A DNA stretch of 64,000 nucleotides from Ochromonas danica (Eukaryota > Sar > Chrysophyceae > Chromulinales > Chromulinaceae): the NCBI GenBank assembly GCA_015146655.1, contig VKHL01000083.1, positions 1-64,000 on the forward strand, read 5' to 3'. Of the stretch, positions 10,078 to 21,384 are shown one piece after another (within the stretch, counting starts at the first letter, position 1; the number at the start of each line of letters is the position of its first letter). The notes under the pieces were generated by a model. The model made no database searches and was not told the DNA's origin. It saw nothing but the letters and a program-made list of their open reading frames with translations. The translations under genes and the position numbers were made by a program.

Positions 10078-13000
10078 ATGCTTTCTTCTCTGTCAAATCT
10101 ATCTAATATAACAAGATATTATCGATGGGTACAGTTAACTCCTTTCCGCCATCAATCATCTTTTCGAGATGCACTTAAAGGTGTTCAACGAGAGAAGTTA
10201 ACAAATGTTGTCAAGATCAATCCATCAACTAAGACATCTGATAGTGCTGTGACCAACAATAAAGCTCCCGCCAGTGCTACAGCAACATCATCAACTACCC
10301 CAGCTTCATCTTTTCGATCACTTCGACAAAGTTATCAAATGGCTGAAAGTAATCGTCAAGTTAAGCAAGATGGAGCAAATAGCCGTGAATCAAAACCTAA
10401 GCCAGCACAATCAAAATTATCAGGAGCTGCAGGTTCTTCGCCTTCCTTGGATGCAATTCGTCAGGATGTGCTCTCCTCAGTGACCTCACAAACCAAAGCA
10501 GGTTCTGGTTCGGGTTCTCATTCTGTCTCTTCTTTAGGAGCAATTCCTGAAGTAGAAGCTAATGAAGTTACTGATGGAGAATTAAGACATAAGCAAAAAC
10601 AGCAAAAGCATGAGCATAAAAAGGCTATGATGGAGAAGAAGTATGGTGAGTCCTTCAATCCTGATCGTGTGGAAGTTGCTGTGCCTGTCTTCCCAAAGAA
10701 AGCTCCTACATTTTCCATGACTTCTGAAGTAATTGAACAACAGCGTGAGATAGAATCTTTGAGAAAGTCAGTACGTCGTTCTATCAACATGGCGGATGCT
10801 CTACAAGCCTTAGGTGCACTTGAACCAAAGCTGCCCCCCACAAGTCGTGTTGGACCTGTGCCTATTGAACCTATAAGCACAGCAACTCAGTGGGATGAGT
10901 CAATCTCTGCGAAGAACGAAAAGTCGGCAGCTGACCGGAAGAACGGCCCGACGAAGATTTCTTCGCCTGGTCCCGTTCCAATCGAATCCCCTGCACTTAG
11001 CAAGAAAAATAAGCCCGGTAAAGGTGATTTAACAACTCGTTCCGAGACTAAGGAAGAAGTTCAGAAGACTGGACCTCGTCCAATCTTGACGAAAGATGAA
11101 TCTGTAGGAGATAATGATGAACTCCAACAAGATCGTCCTGTTCGTTCATTTGCCAAAGAGAAACGCCGTGATGATGCCGGAAAAAAGAAAGGACTTAAGG
11201 AAAATAACGATCCTAGCCCTGTGTTGGATATTCGTGAGCAAAAGCGTTTGTTTCAGGAGCGTATCCAGCAACAAAAGGAACAACAGCAGCAGGAACAACA
11301 AGTACGCCAGCAACAGCAACAAGAACGTCAACAAAAGTATGAACAAAACCGTCAACAGTATGAGTTGAAGAACAATCAAGAGCGACAAAATAACAGAGGA
11401 CAATATAATAATGGCCCTCGGCAACCCATGCGAACTTTCCTACAAGAGCATCAAGCTGAAGTTGCCAAGAAAACAAAAGAAAATAAAGGTCCTGGAACGG
11501 TCGTCAAAGAAGTTCTCATTCCTTCAGATGGTCTCACTGTAAAGGAGGTTTCTCAACGATTCTCTATGAGAGTCAATGAAGTCATCAGTAAATTGGTTGA
11601 ATTGGGTGAGTTAGATGCAGGTTCTCTGAAGAAAGGAAAAGGAAAAGTCAGAAGTTCTCGTTTAAAGCGCAAGAAAGCTTCAGCTGGAGTAACAAGTCAA
11701 GAAGAGGTGCATATTGATGCTGATGTAATGGAACTCTTAGCCCTTGAATTTGGGTTGAATAGTAGACGTGTGAACTCGAAGATTCAAGATATGGCGGATA
11801 ATTCAGATCATGATTTCCTCACGGCAGCGAGAAGAGAAGTCGCAGAGGAGGGATTAGTTCGTCGTCCTGCTATGGTGACGATTATGGGACATGTTGATCA
11901 TGGTAAAACCACACTATTAGATTCTTTACGTCGGTTAGATATGACTACTGCCAATACTGCTACTTCTTCTAGTAGTAGCAGTGGAGCGAAGAATAAGTCA
12001 TCCAAACAACCGGAACAAACTCCAACGGTTGAAAGTATTGCAGAGCAAGAAGCTGGTGGAATCACCCAGAAACTATCTGCGTTTAGTGTTACTTTACCTC
12101 CAAGAGAAGTTGTTGAAGGTGAAGAAGATGGAACTTCTGAGGAGAGACGTATTGTTATGGTAGATACTCCTGGTCATGCAGCTTTCACTTCCATGAGGTC
12201 TATGGGTGCGACCTCAACTGATATTGTCATTCTTCTCATCTCTATGGAAAGTGGTATTCAACCACAGACAGCAGAGTGTCTTACTTTAGTTCAAAAGAAT
12301 CAATTGCCTGTGGTCATTGCGGTGAATAAAGTGGATAAGTATAGTGCAGCTGAAAGAACAGCAGCATTAAACAAGATTAATAATACTTTAGCAAGTCGTT
12401 TTAATATCCTCACGACTGACTATGGTGGATATGTCCCGATTGTTCCTATTTCTGCTAAGACAGGGTATAACTTACCACTTCTAGTCGAAGCTGTACAATC
12501 ATTGTGTAATGGAGATGTTCTTAAACAGCATGATAATACTAATACAGTTGATGAAAGAGAAGAAGGAGAGGAGGATGTGTCAGGTTTGAACTCTTTAAGA
12601 CAATTACAAAAGAGACTGTATGTATTAGAAGAAGGTGAAGCAGAAGGAATTGTCTTAGATTCTTATCTTGAGAAAGGTCGTGGTGTTGTAACCAATCTCA
12701 TCACATCATGGGGTCGTTTAGCAGTAGGTGATAATATTATTATTGGAACCACTTATGGTAAAGTACGTGCTTTATATAATGAAAGCAATAAACCTATTCC
12801 CTATGCTACACCTGGTACCATTGTCAAGGTAATTGGATTGAAAGAACTCCCACCAATTGGCGAGGAATTGATTACAGTCGAAAGTGAAAGTGATGCTAAA
12901 ACAATTAGTGATCGTCGAAAACGTTTGAATGAGTTAAAAGAAGCTCGTCGACAAGCTGCAGTGTCATCAGCTGTTCGTTCAGGTACTACTGCTGCTGCTG

Positions 13001-13876
13001 CTGCTTCCTCACGGAGTCAACCAGATGCAACACCAGCAGAAGAGAAAGTTGTTAAAGTTGTTCTCAAAGCTGATTCTGTTGGTTCCTTAGAAGCTTTGAA
13101 ATTCATTGTCTCTTCTATTACAGAAGCTGCTAAAGAACATCATATTGATGTGAGAGTTATTCACCAACAAGTAGGAGATGTCTTAGTGTCAGATGTGGAA
13201 TTAGCTGGTACAGCCAGTACTACAGGTGAAGGTCATCTCATCCTGGCTTTCAATGTAGGACCCAAGGATCAACAGACAAGACAGCTATCAAAGCAATTAG
13301 ATGTTGATATTCAAAGTAATGATATCATCTATCGTCTAGAGGAAGAATTAATTCGTAAAATTGAAGATTATCTTCCAAAGGAAGAACACATTGAACGAGA
13401 GGTAATTACAATCACTATCCTATGGTCTAATTCACTTGGTCTGGAGTAATGTTGTTGTTATTGTTGTGATGGTGATACTATAGGGTGTGGCTAAGGTACA
13501 GAAGGTCTTCAAGGTGAAGGATGGAACGATTGCTGGTCTGGATGTTACATCTGGTAAACTTGTTGCCAATGCTAAGAATCTTCCAGGATCAACTGCTACT
13601 ACATCTTCAGGAGATCTTATCTCCTACTTCTACAAGGTTATTCGTAATGATGAGGTGATATTAGAACAATCAACAGGTGTCGTAGAACTCAAACGCTTTA
13701 AAGATCGTGTCAAGCAAGTAGATGCAGGAAATGATTGTGGGTTACATATTCTCAACTTTGAAGCATTTGAAGAAGGAGATATCATAGAATGCTATAAAGT
13801 GAGTTATGAACCCAAGAAACTCCAAGTGGGTTATCAATCCCATGGTAATCAGCATGGTTATAGCAGTAGCAGATAG
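10078..13876 (+). CDS. Mitochondrial translation initiation factor IF-2
   Basis: Two exons (10078-13401, 13484-13876) give 1238 residues, much longer than human mtIF2. The ATG at 10078 starts a basic, Ser/Arg-rich presequence (MLSSLSNLSNITRYYRW), typical for mitochondria. A low-complexity region with long Gln-rich runs spans about residues 380-460. The GTPase domain shows G1 GHVDHGKTTLL (about 604), G3 VDTPGHAAF (about 694), G4 NKVDK (about 750) and SAKTG. An extra Ser-rich insert lies between G1 and the switch region that ends GGITQ. Domains II-IV follow, including VFKVKDGTIAGL after the intron. IF-2 places initiator tRNA on the small ribosomal subunit and helps the subunits join. Mitochondrial rather than plastid location is inferred from the lack of a signal peptide. 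Confidence 0.92.
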
Positions 13877-14084
13877 ATAACTATTAGTAATAGATAAACC
13901 TACAAAGTGAGTTAATCCAGACTATCATCCATCATCAACATGGTGATGCTACTGACAATGATTAAGATTTGAATAAAGATGTCTATACTGTTTGATTATC
14001 TTAATAAGGAATTTATTAGTCCCCCCCAATTATCAAACTAGTCTAGAGTAGTAGTTGTTGTGCCAGTAGCTCAAGTTGCTTAGT

Positions 14085-15550
14085 CTACTGCTTTGGTTGT
14101 TGTTGTTGCTGCTGGAGAAGAGTTTGGCCTTCCTCCACAATCTGGTAGTAGTCGTCAAAGGCTTTCTCAAGAGCACCACCTTTGCCACGATTGAGATATT
14201 GACCTAACAATCGCTCCTAATAGATCAAAGAGTCGGTCAGTCAGTTAGTCGTCATCTCAATGTTTTCATCCAATGACTAACCTGAAGTTGTTGGAAAGCT
14301 TGTTTGCTGATGGCCAACTTCTGTGCCCGCACCACTTCATACGTGTTCACTTGCTATAGTCAATAACCATCATTATTAACGAACAACTAATTGAATAGGG
14401 AAGACAAGCAGACATACTCTGAGGGTGAGATGGAAAGTCTTGTCCAAGTTGTTCACAGCTTTACCGAAAACTTCATTAAAGGTCTCTATTATCACCAAAT
14501 CACAAGTCAAACACATTCATCATGCATTAGTGTGTATAGGTTAACTATCAATAGTATTGACTCTAACCATCAACGAAGAGTAACAATTTGTTGTGATCAC
14601 GATCATCAGACTCGATCAAACCATGCCCTCGCAAGAGAGTAACAAGTTCCTTTGTCTTGTGAGACTATATGATAACATGTCATGAAAACGTGGTTATAGC
14701 AATGATTATTAATAAGGTGGAAGGAGAAGGTTTACCTCAGGAAGTAGCTCATCAAAGATGTAAAGATTGCCTTCACGGAACTTAGCAGCTAATGCCATCA
14801 TCATAGCCAAAGCACGGCTCTACTCCCCACCACCACACACACACACATACAGAAAGACGACAGATATAGATATTAGATGACCTATGGTTATCCAACACAC
14901 ACAAGGATAGAGAATAGAGACCAACCAACCTTCTTGTTAATAGAGATGGAATAGTCACGAATGACAGGACCATGTGCTTTCTGTCCACCACGCCAAGCAG
15001 AGTTACGACGATGACCCACTTGAGAACTACCTGTTCCTTTTTGAGGACGTGGTTTCTTATTCGATCCACGTATTTCACTCATACGCTTTGTCTTCTTTGG
15101 TTGACGTTGACGATGACGAGTATAGCGGATAGCATTTAAGATAATATCTTTACGAATGGCCACTTCAAAAATCTTCTTTTCTAAAGGAATAGGTCCTACA
15201 ATTTCACCAGGTTTAGTGAATGATGCCACAGTGACACTGGTAGGGACATTGAGAAGAGGGAAGGCATAGTCCTTCACTTGTCCCTCCACTGCGGAGACTT
15301 CTTCTTCTACGGCCAAGACATCCGGGTCTGCTAATTGCAAGTTTTGAGGTAAAGATGATGGTGCTTGATTAGTGGCGATAGTTGTTGTAGTGTATTGTTG
15401 TGTTGGAAGGACAACGACACGAGCAGCAGCAGTAGCACGAAATGGTGACAATAGAGTCTTTCCTCCATTTCTTAATAAAGATTGAATGACAAGAGAAGAT
15501 GAAGATGAAGAAGAAGAAGAAGAACGACTAATTCGACTAACAGCAAACAT
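14085..15550 (-). CDS. Mitochondrial large-subunit ribosomal protein uL4
   Basis: Six exons on the reverse strand (15550-14930, 14819-14736, 14655-14568, 14485-14418, 14353-14282, 14216-14085) give 354 residues. The presequence (MFAVSRISRS, then a serine run) suggests mitochondrial import. The rRNA-binding loop is plain: RKDIILNAIRYTRHRQRQ, KKPRPQKGTGSSQVGHRR and GGQKAHGP. The C-terminal half (RALAMMMALAAKFREGNL, KTFHLTLRQVNTYEVVRA) matches the rest of uL4. The protein lines the peptide exit tunnel. The last exon ends in a Gln-rich tail (LLQQQQQQPKQ) beyond the family core. In red-lineage plastids uL4 is usually plastid-encoded, which also favours the mitochondrion. Divergent from the Obg gene at 16012. 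Confidence 0.9.
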
Positions 15551-16011
15551 TATGGACAGATCTTTCAAATAAGGTAGTCTCTGTTCTTCTCAATGCTATT
15601 GTTGTCAATCTCATCCACAAAGGCAAAGCACTGCGCCGCTGCGGCTGCACAACACTGTGGGGGGAAGGCAACACAGTGAGCAAAAGGCTGAAAAGACGAG
15701 ATTTAAGTCGAATATCTGCTTTCATGCCGTCCATTTTCATGCACACTGCACTGTACTGGTGATGAGAGGAGGTATGGTTAGTTTGAGTAGTAGTTAAGAT
15801 TGATGATGAAGGTCAAGATTAGCTAAAGATTGCCTATACTTTGCTTCTTTTACTATTGCTAAAACTTGTTCTAACACCACCACAATTAACATCATAGATT
15901 TACATACAGTTCTAGTACACCCTTGTCACAGGGAGCCAGCCAACCATCCAGATCTGAGTCATCTGGCTGCTTCACTTGTCTTCTCTTGTCATACATTGTC
16001 TACCTTATACC
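15551..16011. other. Divergent promoter region uL4m / Obg
   Basis: This 461-bp region lies between two divergent genes for mitochondrial ribosome components. No supported gene. A short palindromic stretch, gcagcggcgcagtgc-like, lies near 15630. A shared promoter is likely but no motif can be named. Confidence 0.45.
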
Positions 16012-17726
16012 ATGCTCTCCCTCTATAGCACCACGATTCGATCCTCTACCAAGCATCATTGGAAACCCTCTCTTTCTAATCTTCGACACTATTATTCTGA
16101 TCCACGACAAAGCAGTTATCAGGTACTGTACTGTACTGTACTATACTAGAACACCTTCTCTCTCCCTCTTGTCACTCATCCCTATACTATACTATACTTT
16201 ACCCTCTGACTCATGACTCATGACTGTGTTTCTCATAGTTTGTGGATAGTATCAAGATTGAAGTTCATGGAGGAAAAGGTGGCAATGGCTGTATTGCCTT
16301 TGAAATCTTCAGGTCTGTCACACTCACACACTCGAGGGATTAAACTATTTCAGTTTCTGACTTCAACTTCACTCTTTTCTTATAATGATTATGATGATGA
16401 TGATGATCTAGTCCTAGTCGTAAGAGACCAGATGGTGGTTCAGGTGGTAAAGGTGGCGATGTCTTCATTCTGGCTGACTCTTCCATCTCCTCTTTGCATC
16501 TGCCTACCATTCATTTCCATGGAACACCTGGTGGTAATGGTTCGAGTAAGAAATCTACTGGTAAACAAGGTCAACCATGTATAGTTCGTGTACCAATAGG
16601 TACAATTGTCACTGACATTTCTGAAGGAACAATCGATGAGGGAGAAGAAGATTATGATGAGGAAGATGATGATCATCTTGATGCTCTCATTGCTGAAGAA
16701 GATGACGATGAATTAGAAGCTGTTGGAGATGAAGATGAAACAGAAGGGATAGATGAAGAAGATGAACTCCACCATGAGGAAAGCTTTCCTTCTAGTAAAG
16801 GTGATTAAGTCGTTATTATCTCACTGTACTGTCTGACTTGATGGTGGTGGTGTTGTGCTTGTGCTTGTGCTTGTGTTTGTACTGGTTAGTTGTACACTTG
16901 AGTAAGGCAGGGGATATTGTTCTAGTGGCAGCAGGTGGGAAAGGTGGATTAGGAAATGGTGCTGTAGCAGGATCGACGAAGAAGAAGATGTCACTGGTAC
17001 TACACTACACTATACCCTTAGCTAGACTATACTATGATGATGATGCTAATCCTTGATGTGTGTCTATAGCCTGCACATCGTATTGTTGGTCAACTAGGAG
17101 TACATCGTCGACTTCTCTTAGAGATGCAAACACTTGCTGATGTTGGTCTCGTGGGATTTCCAAATGTGAGTTGGATTAGAATGTGTTAGAGAGTAGATGA
17201 GCAAACAGATGGTAATGTGTTCTTTGTGTTTTGGATAGGCGGGCAAGTCTTCCTTATTGCGTGCACTCTCTCAAGCAACACCTAAAGTTGCTGCCTATGC
17301 TTTCACTACTTTACATCCCATGGTGGGCATGGTAAACTACTCGGTATGTTTCATTCATTTATAACCAAACTTTGTTCCATATCGCGAATTGATCATCTGC
17401 ATCGTGTCGACTATTTTATGTAAACAGGATGCCCACCAAGTCTCTGTGGCTGATATTCCAGGTAGGTTAGAGTATGTCCCATCATTTAGACATCGTGTGC
17501 TAATGCTAATGTCACAATCAAATCATAGGTCTTATCGATGGAGCCTATGCTGATCGTGGTTTGGGTCATGACTTCTTAAAACATGTGGAACGTACTAAAG
17601 TATTGTTATTTGTGATTGATATTACCTCTGATGGTCATGATTCCATGACTGTCAATCACTTGAAAGATTATGAAAAGCAATTAGAAGGTGATTGATAACA
17701 AAGTTATTCATCGTGTAGCTTTTCTA

Positions 17727-17807
<81 letters not shown>

Positions 17808-18370
17808 ACAGAGTCCACCGGAAGTGGAAGTGCAGAGCTATTCTCAACATCAGATTCATTGTTGAAACTCTATGAGAAAGCTCGCAAGACAATGAAGCTT
17901 CCTCCCGATGCTAAGGCATTGTGTCCAACCCGACAATTCCTTCAATTACTCTACGAGGTTTTACTCTACGATCCAGCATTACTAAGAAAGCCACAAGTCA
18001 TCTTTGTGAACAAAGTGGATGAAGTCTCTGTTGCTCCAGTTCGAAGCAGCAGCGCGAAGAAAAGTGGATCAGCAGCAGCAAAACCAGCCAGACAAGAGAA
18101 TCAACAACCTGCTGCTGTGACTGAGGAAGCTCAACAAGCCTATCAAGCACTTGCTTTCATTGCCAAGCAGCTCCAGATTCCTTGTCTTCCTGGAAGGCGA
18201 GTCTATGAAGAATGAGTGAATGAACAGTAATAGATCACACTGTCTAATAATCAACACTTTGTGTGTTTGCCAGTGCATTACGAGGCCATGGCATGCCCTC
18301 CTTGGCCCATCAACTGCGTCTGTCCGTAGCTGCTGCTTCACGTCAAGATGATGAAGAAGAGGATGAGTGA
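16012..18370 (+). CDS. Obg/CgtA-type GTPase, mitochondrial
   Basis: Ten exons (16012-16122, 16239-16312, 16412-16800, 16890-16996, 17070-17165, 17239-17343, 17428-17461, 17529-17687, 17812-18196, 18274-18370) give 518 residues. A mitochondrial-type presequence ([18 protein letters not shown]) is followed by the glycine-rich Obg fold ([31 protein letters not shown]) and the G domain: GFPNAGKSS (split by an intron), DIPG, NKVDE and SALRG. Obg GTPases assist assembly of the large ribosomal subunit. An acidic insert of about 55 residues (from about 136) interrupts the Obg fold. Intron 9 has a GC donor (aag|gcgagt); splicing there is required to reach the G5 SAL motif, otherwise the frame stops at once. 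Intron 8 contains a long GT microsatellite. Exons 9-10 recur inverted at 33.6-34.2 kb. Confidence 0.9.
17729..17804. repeat. (GT)38 microsatellite inside an Obg intron
   Basis: About 76 bp of uninterrupted GT lies in intron 8, ending 7 bp before the intron 8 acceptor. The inverted duplication shared with 33335-34169 begins exactly where this run ends. Confidence 0.97.
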
Positions 18371-18699
18371 AGATCTGTGATGAGTCAGTCTATCTGTGTG
18401 AATGAAATAATAGTGAAAGAGAATAGATATCGCTTGTGTCAATGCTCTAGTGAGGCGTTAACATCATTATGTCTAGCAAGATCTGCTGTTGGTTCGAACA
18501 AACAGAAGCACAGAATTGTGCCCGAAGGAAGAAACTATAGATAATAATGATGATCATCATCATGATCCTTATGATGGTGATGATGATGGTGATCATCTTC
18601 ATCATGATGGTGATGCAGCATGTTGCTACAAATGACATCCATCAATTACTTGATGGCTCACGATTTCTTCATCATAGACAGTAGAAGCTGTCATTATCT
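17805..18699. repeat. Inverted duplication, left copy (Obg 3' end plus CTR 3' end)
   Basis: This is the reverse complement of 33335-34169 with scattered substitutions and a few indels in non-coding parts. It includes Obg exons 9-10 and, on the reverse strand at about 18619-18699, the last codons of the CTR copper-transporter gene (readable to its stop as VSHQVIDGCHL). The copy here is 895 bp against 835 bp at the other site, mainly because of an extra His-codon-like CAT/GAT run near 18540-18620. Confidence 0.9.
18619..18699 (-). pseudogene. 3' remnant of CTR copper-transporter gene
   Basis: About 80 bp on the reverse strand match the last part of the CTR gene at 33335-33408, including YDEE and SHQVIDGCHL followed by a stop. 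One codon differs (Met to Ile before VSHQ). There is no upstream part of the gene here. It is best read as a leftover made when the duplicated segment was copied. Confidence 0.75.
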
Positions 18700-18836
18700 A
18701 GTACTAACAAAGTGCTGTCTCTGACGCTGTGTCTCAGCTACATACTATGAAGAAGGAAATGTGATGATTTCAATGGTTGGTTGCAAGTTATTGTTAACAG
18801 GCTAGAGAAGACAATAGAAGGGGACAGGTCGATGAT

Positions 18837-19505
18837 CTAAGTCTGTGGTCTGGCCTCAGGATTCGTGAAATAGACACTATCCGCCATTCTTGCCAATATT
18901 TCATCACCTTCCAATTTCGCAGCTTCCACCTTCTCCCAAATCTTATGCTCTATAAGACACATACACAGACAGGGTAAGAGAAGAGAAGAGAGACACACAC
19001 TGTGTGTAACTACCTACCATGATAATAGTCAATGAGTTCGAGTTCATCCTTGGCCATCTGAATGACTTCTTCGATCTGTCCCCTGTCAATCTCATTCTCT
19101 ATTGCCTTGACATCGTCTTTCTCAGTGGTCACCTTCTTGATGAAAGAGAACCACTTCTCCACATCAATACGATATTGAGAAGTCTCAGGGATTTTCTATT
19201 GTCATAGTAACCATCACAGATAAGACATAATATGATATGATATGACATGCATGTATTCATTTTCATATAATCAGGAAAATAAAAATAAGAAAAATAGGAA
19301 AAACTACATCATTATCACTGCATACCTGAACACGAGACAAGATGGTGTCACTGAGGTTTTGTAAGGTCTCGCGGCCGTGTGGGTCCACTGAGAGGCCAGC
19401 CAGACCTGTGGACGTCTTGTACGTGGCCAAAAAGCGATTGGCCGTCACATTAACCTTGCATGGAAGAATAAGAGCTTTCTTAGAAAGAGAAGCAAAACGG
19501 AACAT
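18837..19505 (-). CDS. NDUFA5: Mitochondrial complex I subunit NDUFA5 (B13)
   Basis: Three exons on the reverse strand (19505-19326, 19195-19018, 18949-18837) give 156 residues. The N-terminus (MFRFASLSKKALILP) looks like a mitochondrial presequence. The conserved core begins with STGLAGLSVDPHGRE, continues with IPETSQYRIDVEKW and IDRGQIEEVIQMAKDEL, and ends with HKIWEKV. These match the signature blocks of NDUFA5 (TTGLVGL, IP..A.YR, GGQLEEVI, WKLWEPL). The protein is an accessory subunit of the peripheral arm of NADH:ubiquinone oxidoreductase. Both introns are GT-AG. Confidence 0.88.
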
Positions 19506-19650
19506 AATGATTATCTGGTGTCAGATGATGGAGGAAAGAAATCGTGTTGATTTCTGTCAAACAAGCACCAAAAGGACCACTTCCCTCTGTCACAAGTGGT
19601 GAGATCGTTAAGATCATTATATTAACCAGATCCTATTGGCCTTTCAGACC

Positions 19651-19765
19651 GGCTGTTTGGCTGAGTGGTTAAAGCGATGGACTTGAATCCTGCACTGTGC
19701 AAACAGTGTGAGGCCAGTAGATCCATTGGGCATCGCCCGCGTAGGTTCGAATCCTGCAGCAGTCG
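19651..19765 (+). tRNA. tRNA-Ser(UGA) with a 33-nt intron
   Basis: The acceptor stem GGCTGTT pairs with AGCAGTC (two G-T wobbles). The D-arm TGGCTGAGTGGTTAA contains the A-box, and the B-box is GGTTCGAATCC. Anticodon stem ATGGA/TCCAT frames the loop CTTGAA|A with anticodon TGA. The intron (19688-19720) sits at the canonical position between bases 37 and 38. The long variable arm (TTGGGCATCGCCC) is the serine type. A T5 Pol III terminator follows at 19769-19773. Confidence 0.93.
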
Positions 19766-19768
19766 CAT

Positions 19769-19773
19769 CTTTT
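19769..19773 (+). terminator. Pol III T-run terminator of tRNA-Ser
   Basis: Five consecutive T residues begin four bases after the tRNA 3' end, the standard RNA polymerase III stop signal. Confidence 0.8.
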
Positions 19774-19908
19774 TGCACCCTGTATAGTATAGTAAAGGTA
19801 TAGTTTTATTTCGTAAATTGTGAGTTTCATTGGTGAGGTTGTTGTTTTTTCCCACCTACCAAGACGAAATCCAAACAATGAGATAATAAGATTGACGTTA
19901 CTCTGTAA

Positions 19909-20462
19909 ATGAAGTTGATCTTATTTGTTTGTGTATCGAATACCTGTCGATCACCTATGGCAGAATATATTTGTAAGTATAAACTAGCACTAGCAAATCA
20001 TGGTGGTGGTTTACATCAAGATGTTTATCATGTTGAATCAAGATCACTAACTGAAGCGTATGAAGTGGAAGGCAGTCCAGCCAGTGCACAAGGAATCCAG
20101 GCAAGCCCTATCCTACCCTACCCTCACTATAACACATGATACTAGTCTACAGTAAGTCTGACTCAGAATGACCACTGTGTCTATTCCAGGTCATATTAGA
20201 AGACTATCAAATGGATATGAATGCTCATCATTCTCGTCTATTACGACAAGATGATATTCATCGTGCAGAATGGATCATTCCTGTACGACGTGATTTAGGT
20301 AATGAAATCTTAAAAATGTTTCCTGAAGCACAGAGCAAGCTAAGGTACTTCAATGAGGATATTGGTGATCCTTGGCATCAACCTGTGGCAGTCTATCGTG
20401 AACGAGCACAACAATTGGATGGCCAAATAGAAATACTTCTAAATCAACTACTACCACATTAA
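19909..20462 (+). CDS. Low-molecular-weight phosphatase, YwlE (protein-arginine phosphatase)-like
   Basis: Two exons (19909-20100, 20190-20462) give 154 residues. The intron has a GC donor (cag|gcaagc) and an AG acceptor, with phase 0 on both sides. The P-loop CVSNTCRS carries nucleophile Cys8 and Arg14 of the CX5R motif, and the general acid is Asp124 in GDPWHQP. Low-molecular-weight phosphatases remove phosphate from tyrosine. In bacterial YwlE, the threonine in CTGNTCRSPMAE gives specificity for phosphoarginine; this protein has the same threonine (Thr12) and the same SPMAE continuation. Whether it acts on phosphoarginine is inferred only. No targeting signal is obvious. Confidence 0.85.
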
Positions 20463-21384
20463 TAACTTTAACCAACAACTTATCTTGAAAATCATTTGTT
20501 TTAGAAGTGGATGTTGTTTATTTCTTGACAGGGACCATCAATTTGACCAAATCGTCAAATAGCATGAGATCTTGTAGATATAGGAATCGCATTGAGATCA
20601 GTGCAACTAAACCTCTACTCAAGAAGTCTGATCTTCATTCTTGAGTTCTTTCTAAAGTTGGAACTTCTTCTTGTTTAGTTCTGGCAGATACTACAGTTGA
20701 AGAGCCCTGTCATCATCATATTGGAAGGTGTTCATTTTGATCACAATCTCTCAACGGTGAGAATTCGGCTTTCTGTCTGTCGACTGTCTGTCGAAGCCGG
20801 ATTCCCACCATTTAGAGATTGTTTGTAATGAATAAGGTAATATGAACTGAACATCTTCTAACATGATGACAGGTAGTGGTGGTGGTGGTGGTGACAGAAG
20901 ATTCCCAGATAACCTGCTATGAATCACAAGGAATAGCAGAGAATGATTGAAGAAGATGACAAATCAACTTCCTTCAGTTAATTGAGCATTGACTTAGTAG
21001 AGAGTTAATATTAACAATTTAATATTAAGTGGGAGACCTCATGACATATTGATGTTCCAAGAGAGGAGAAAGTCGACAGACAGACTTCACGCCTCTGTCA
21101 CTCACCACTTTTGATACATAACAAATACCAGTTAGAGCTACTGCAGATAGAAGACGAAACTAAACTGGTCGAAGGCTCAAGAGGAGCACAAAATCAATTT
21201 CATAGTAATAAGACAAGGCAAGTCAACGATGATGATGGTAATTGTCAGTATAGAAAGGGGGTATATACAACAAAAAGGTATATATATAATGCAATGTATA
21301 TATATAGATAGAGAGAAAGGAGAAGTCATATATATCCATGGACAGTAAGGGTAAGAGGGCATGGGCTATTTGTCAGTAGCTGCC
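20463..21384. other. Intergenic region between convergent genes, with a long hairpin
   Basis: This 922-bp stretch lies between the 3' ends of the phosphatase gene and the acidic membrane-protein gene. It contains an imperfect inverted repeat (20706-20873), a short GGT run near 20880, and TA-rich simple sequence around 21260-21340. No gene is supported. Confidence 0.45.
20706..20873. repeat. Long imperfect inverted repeat (hairpin)
   Basis: Left arm 20706-20771 pairs with right arm 20794-20873 around a 22-base loop that contains gtctgtcgac. The outer end pairs cctgtcatcat with atgatgacagg. The inner part pairs caatctctcaacggtgag and attcggctt with their complements, with a handful of mismatches and one bulge in the right arm. 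It could be a foldback element or encode a hairpin RNA. Confidence 0.75.

Noticed and set aside
11146-11424. Leu-rich hydrophobic frame on the reverse strand
   Set aside because: It is the antisense of the Gln-rich stretch of IF-2 (CAA/CAG codons read as TTG/CTG), so the membrane-like look is an artefact.
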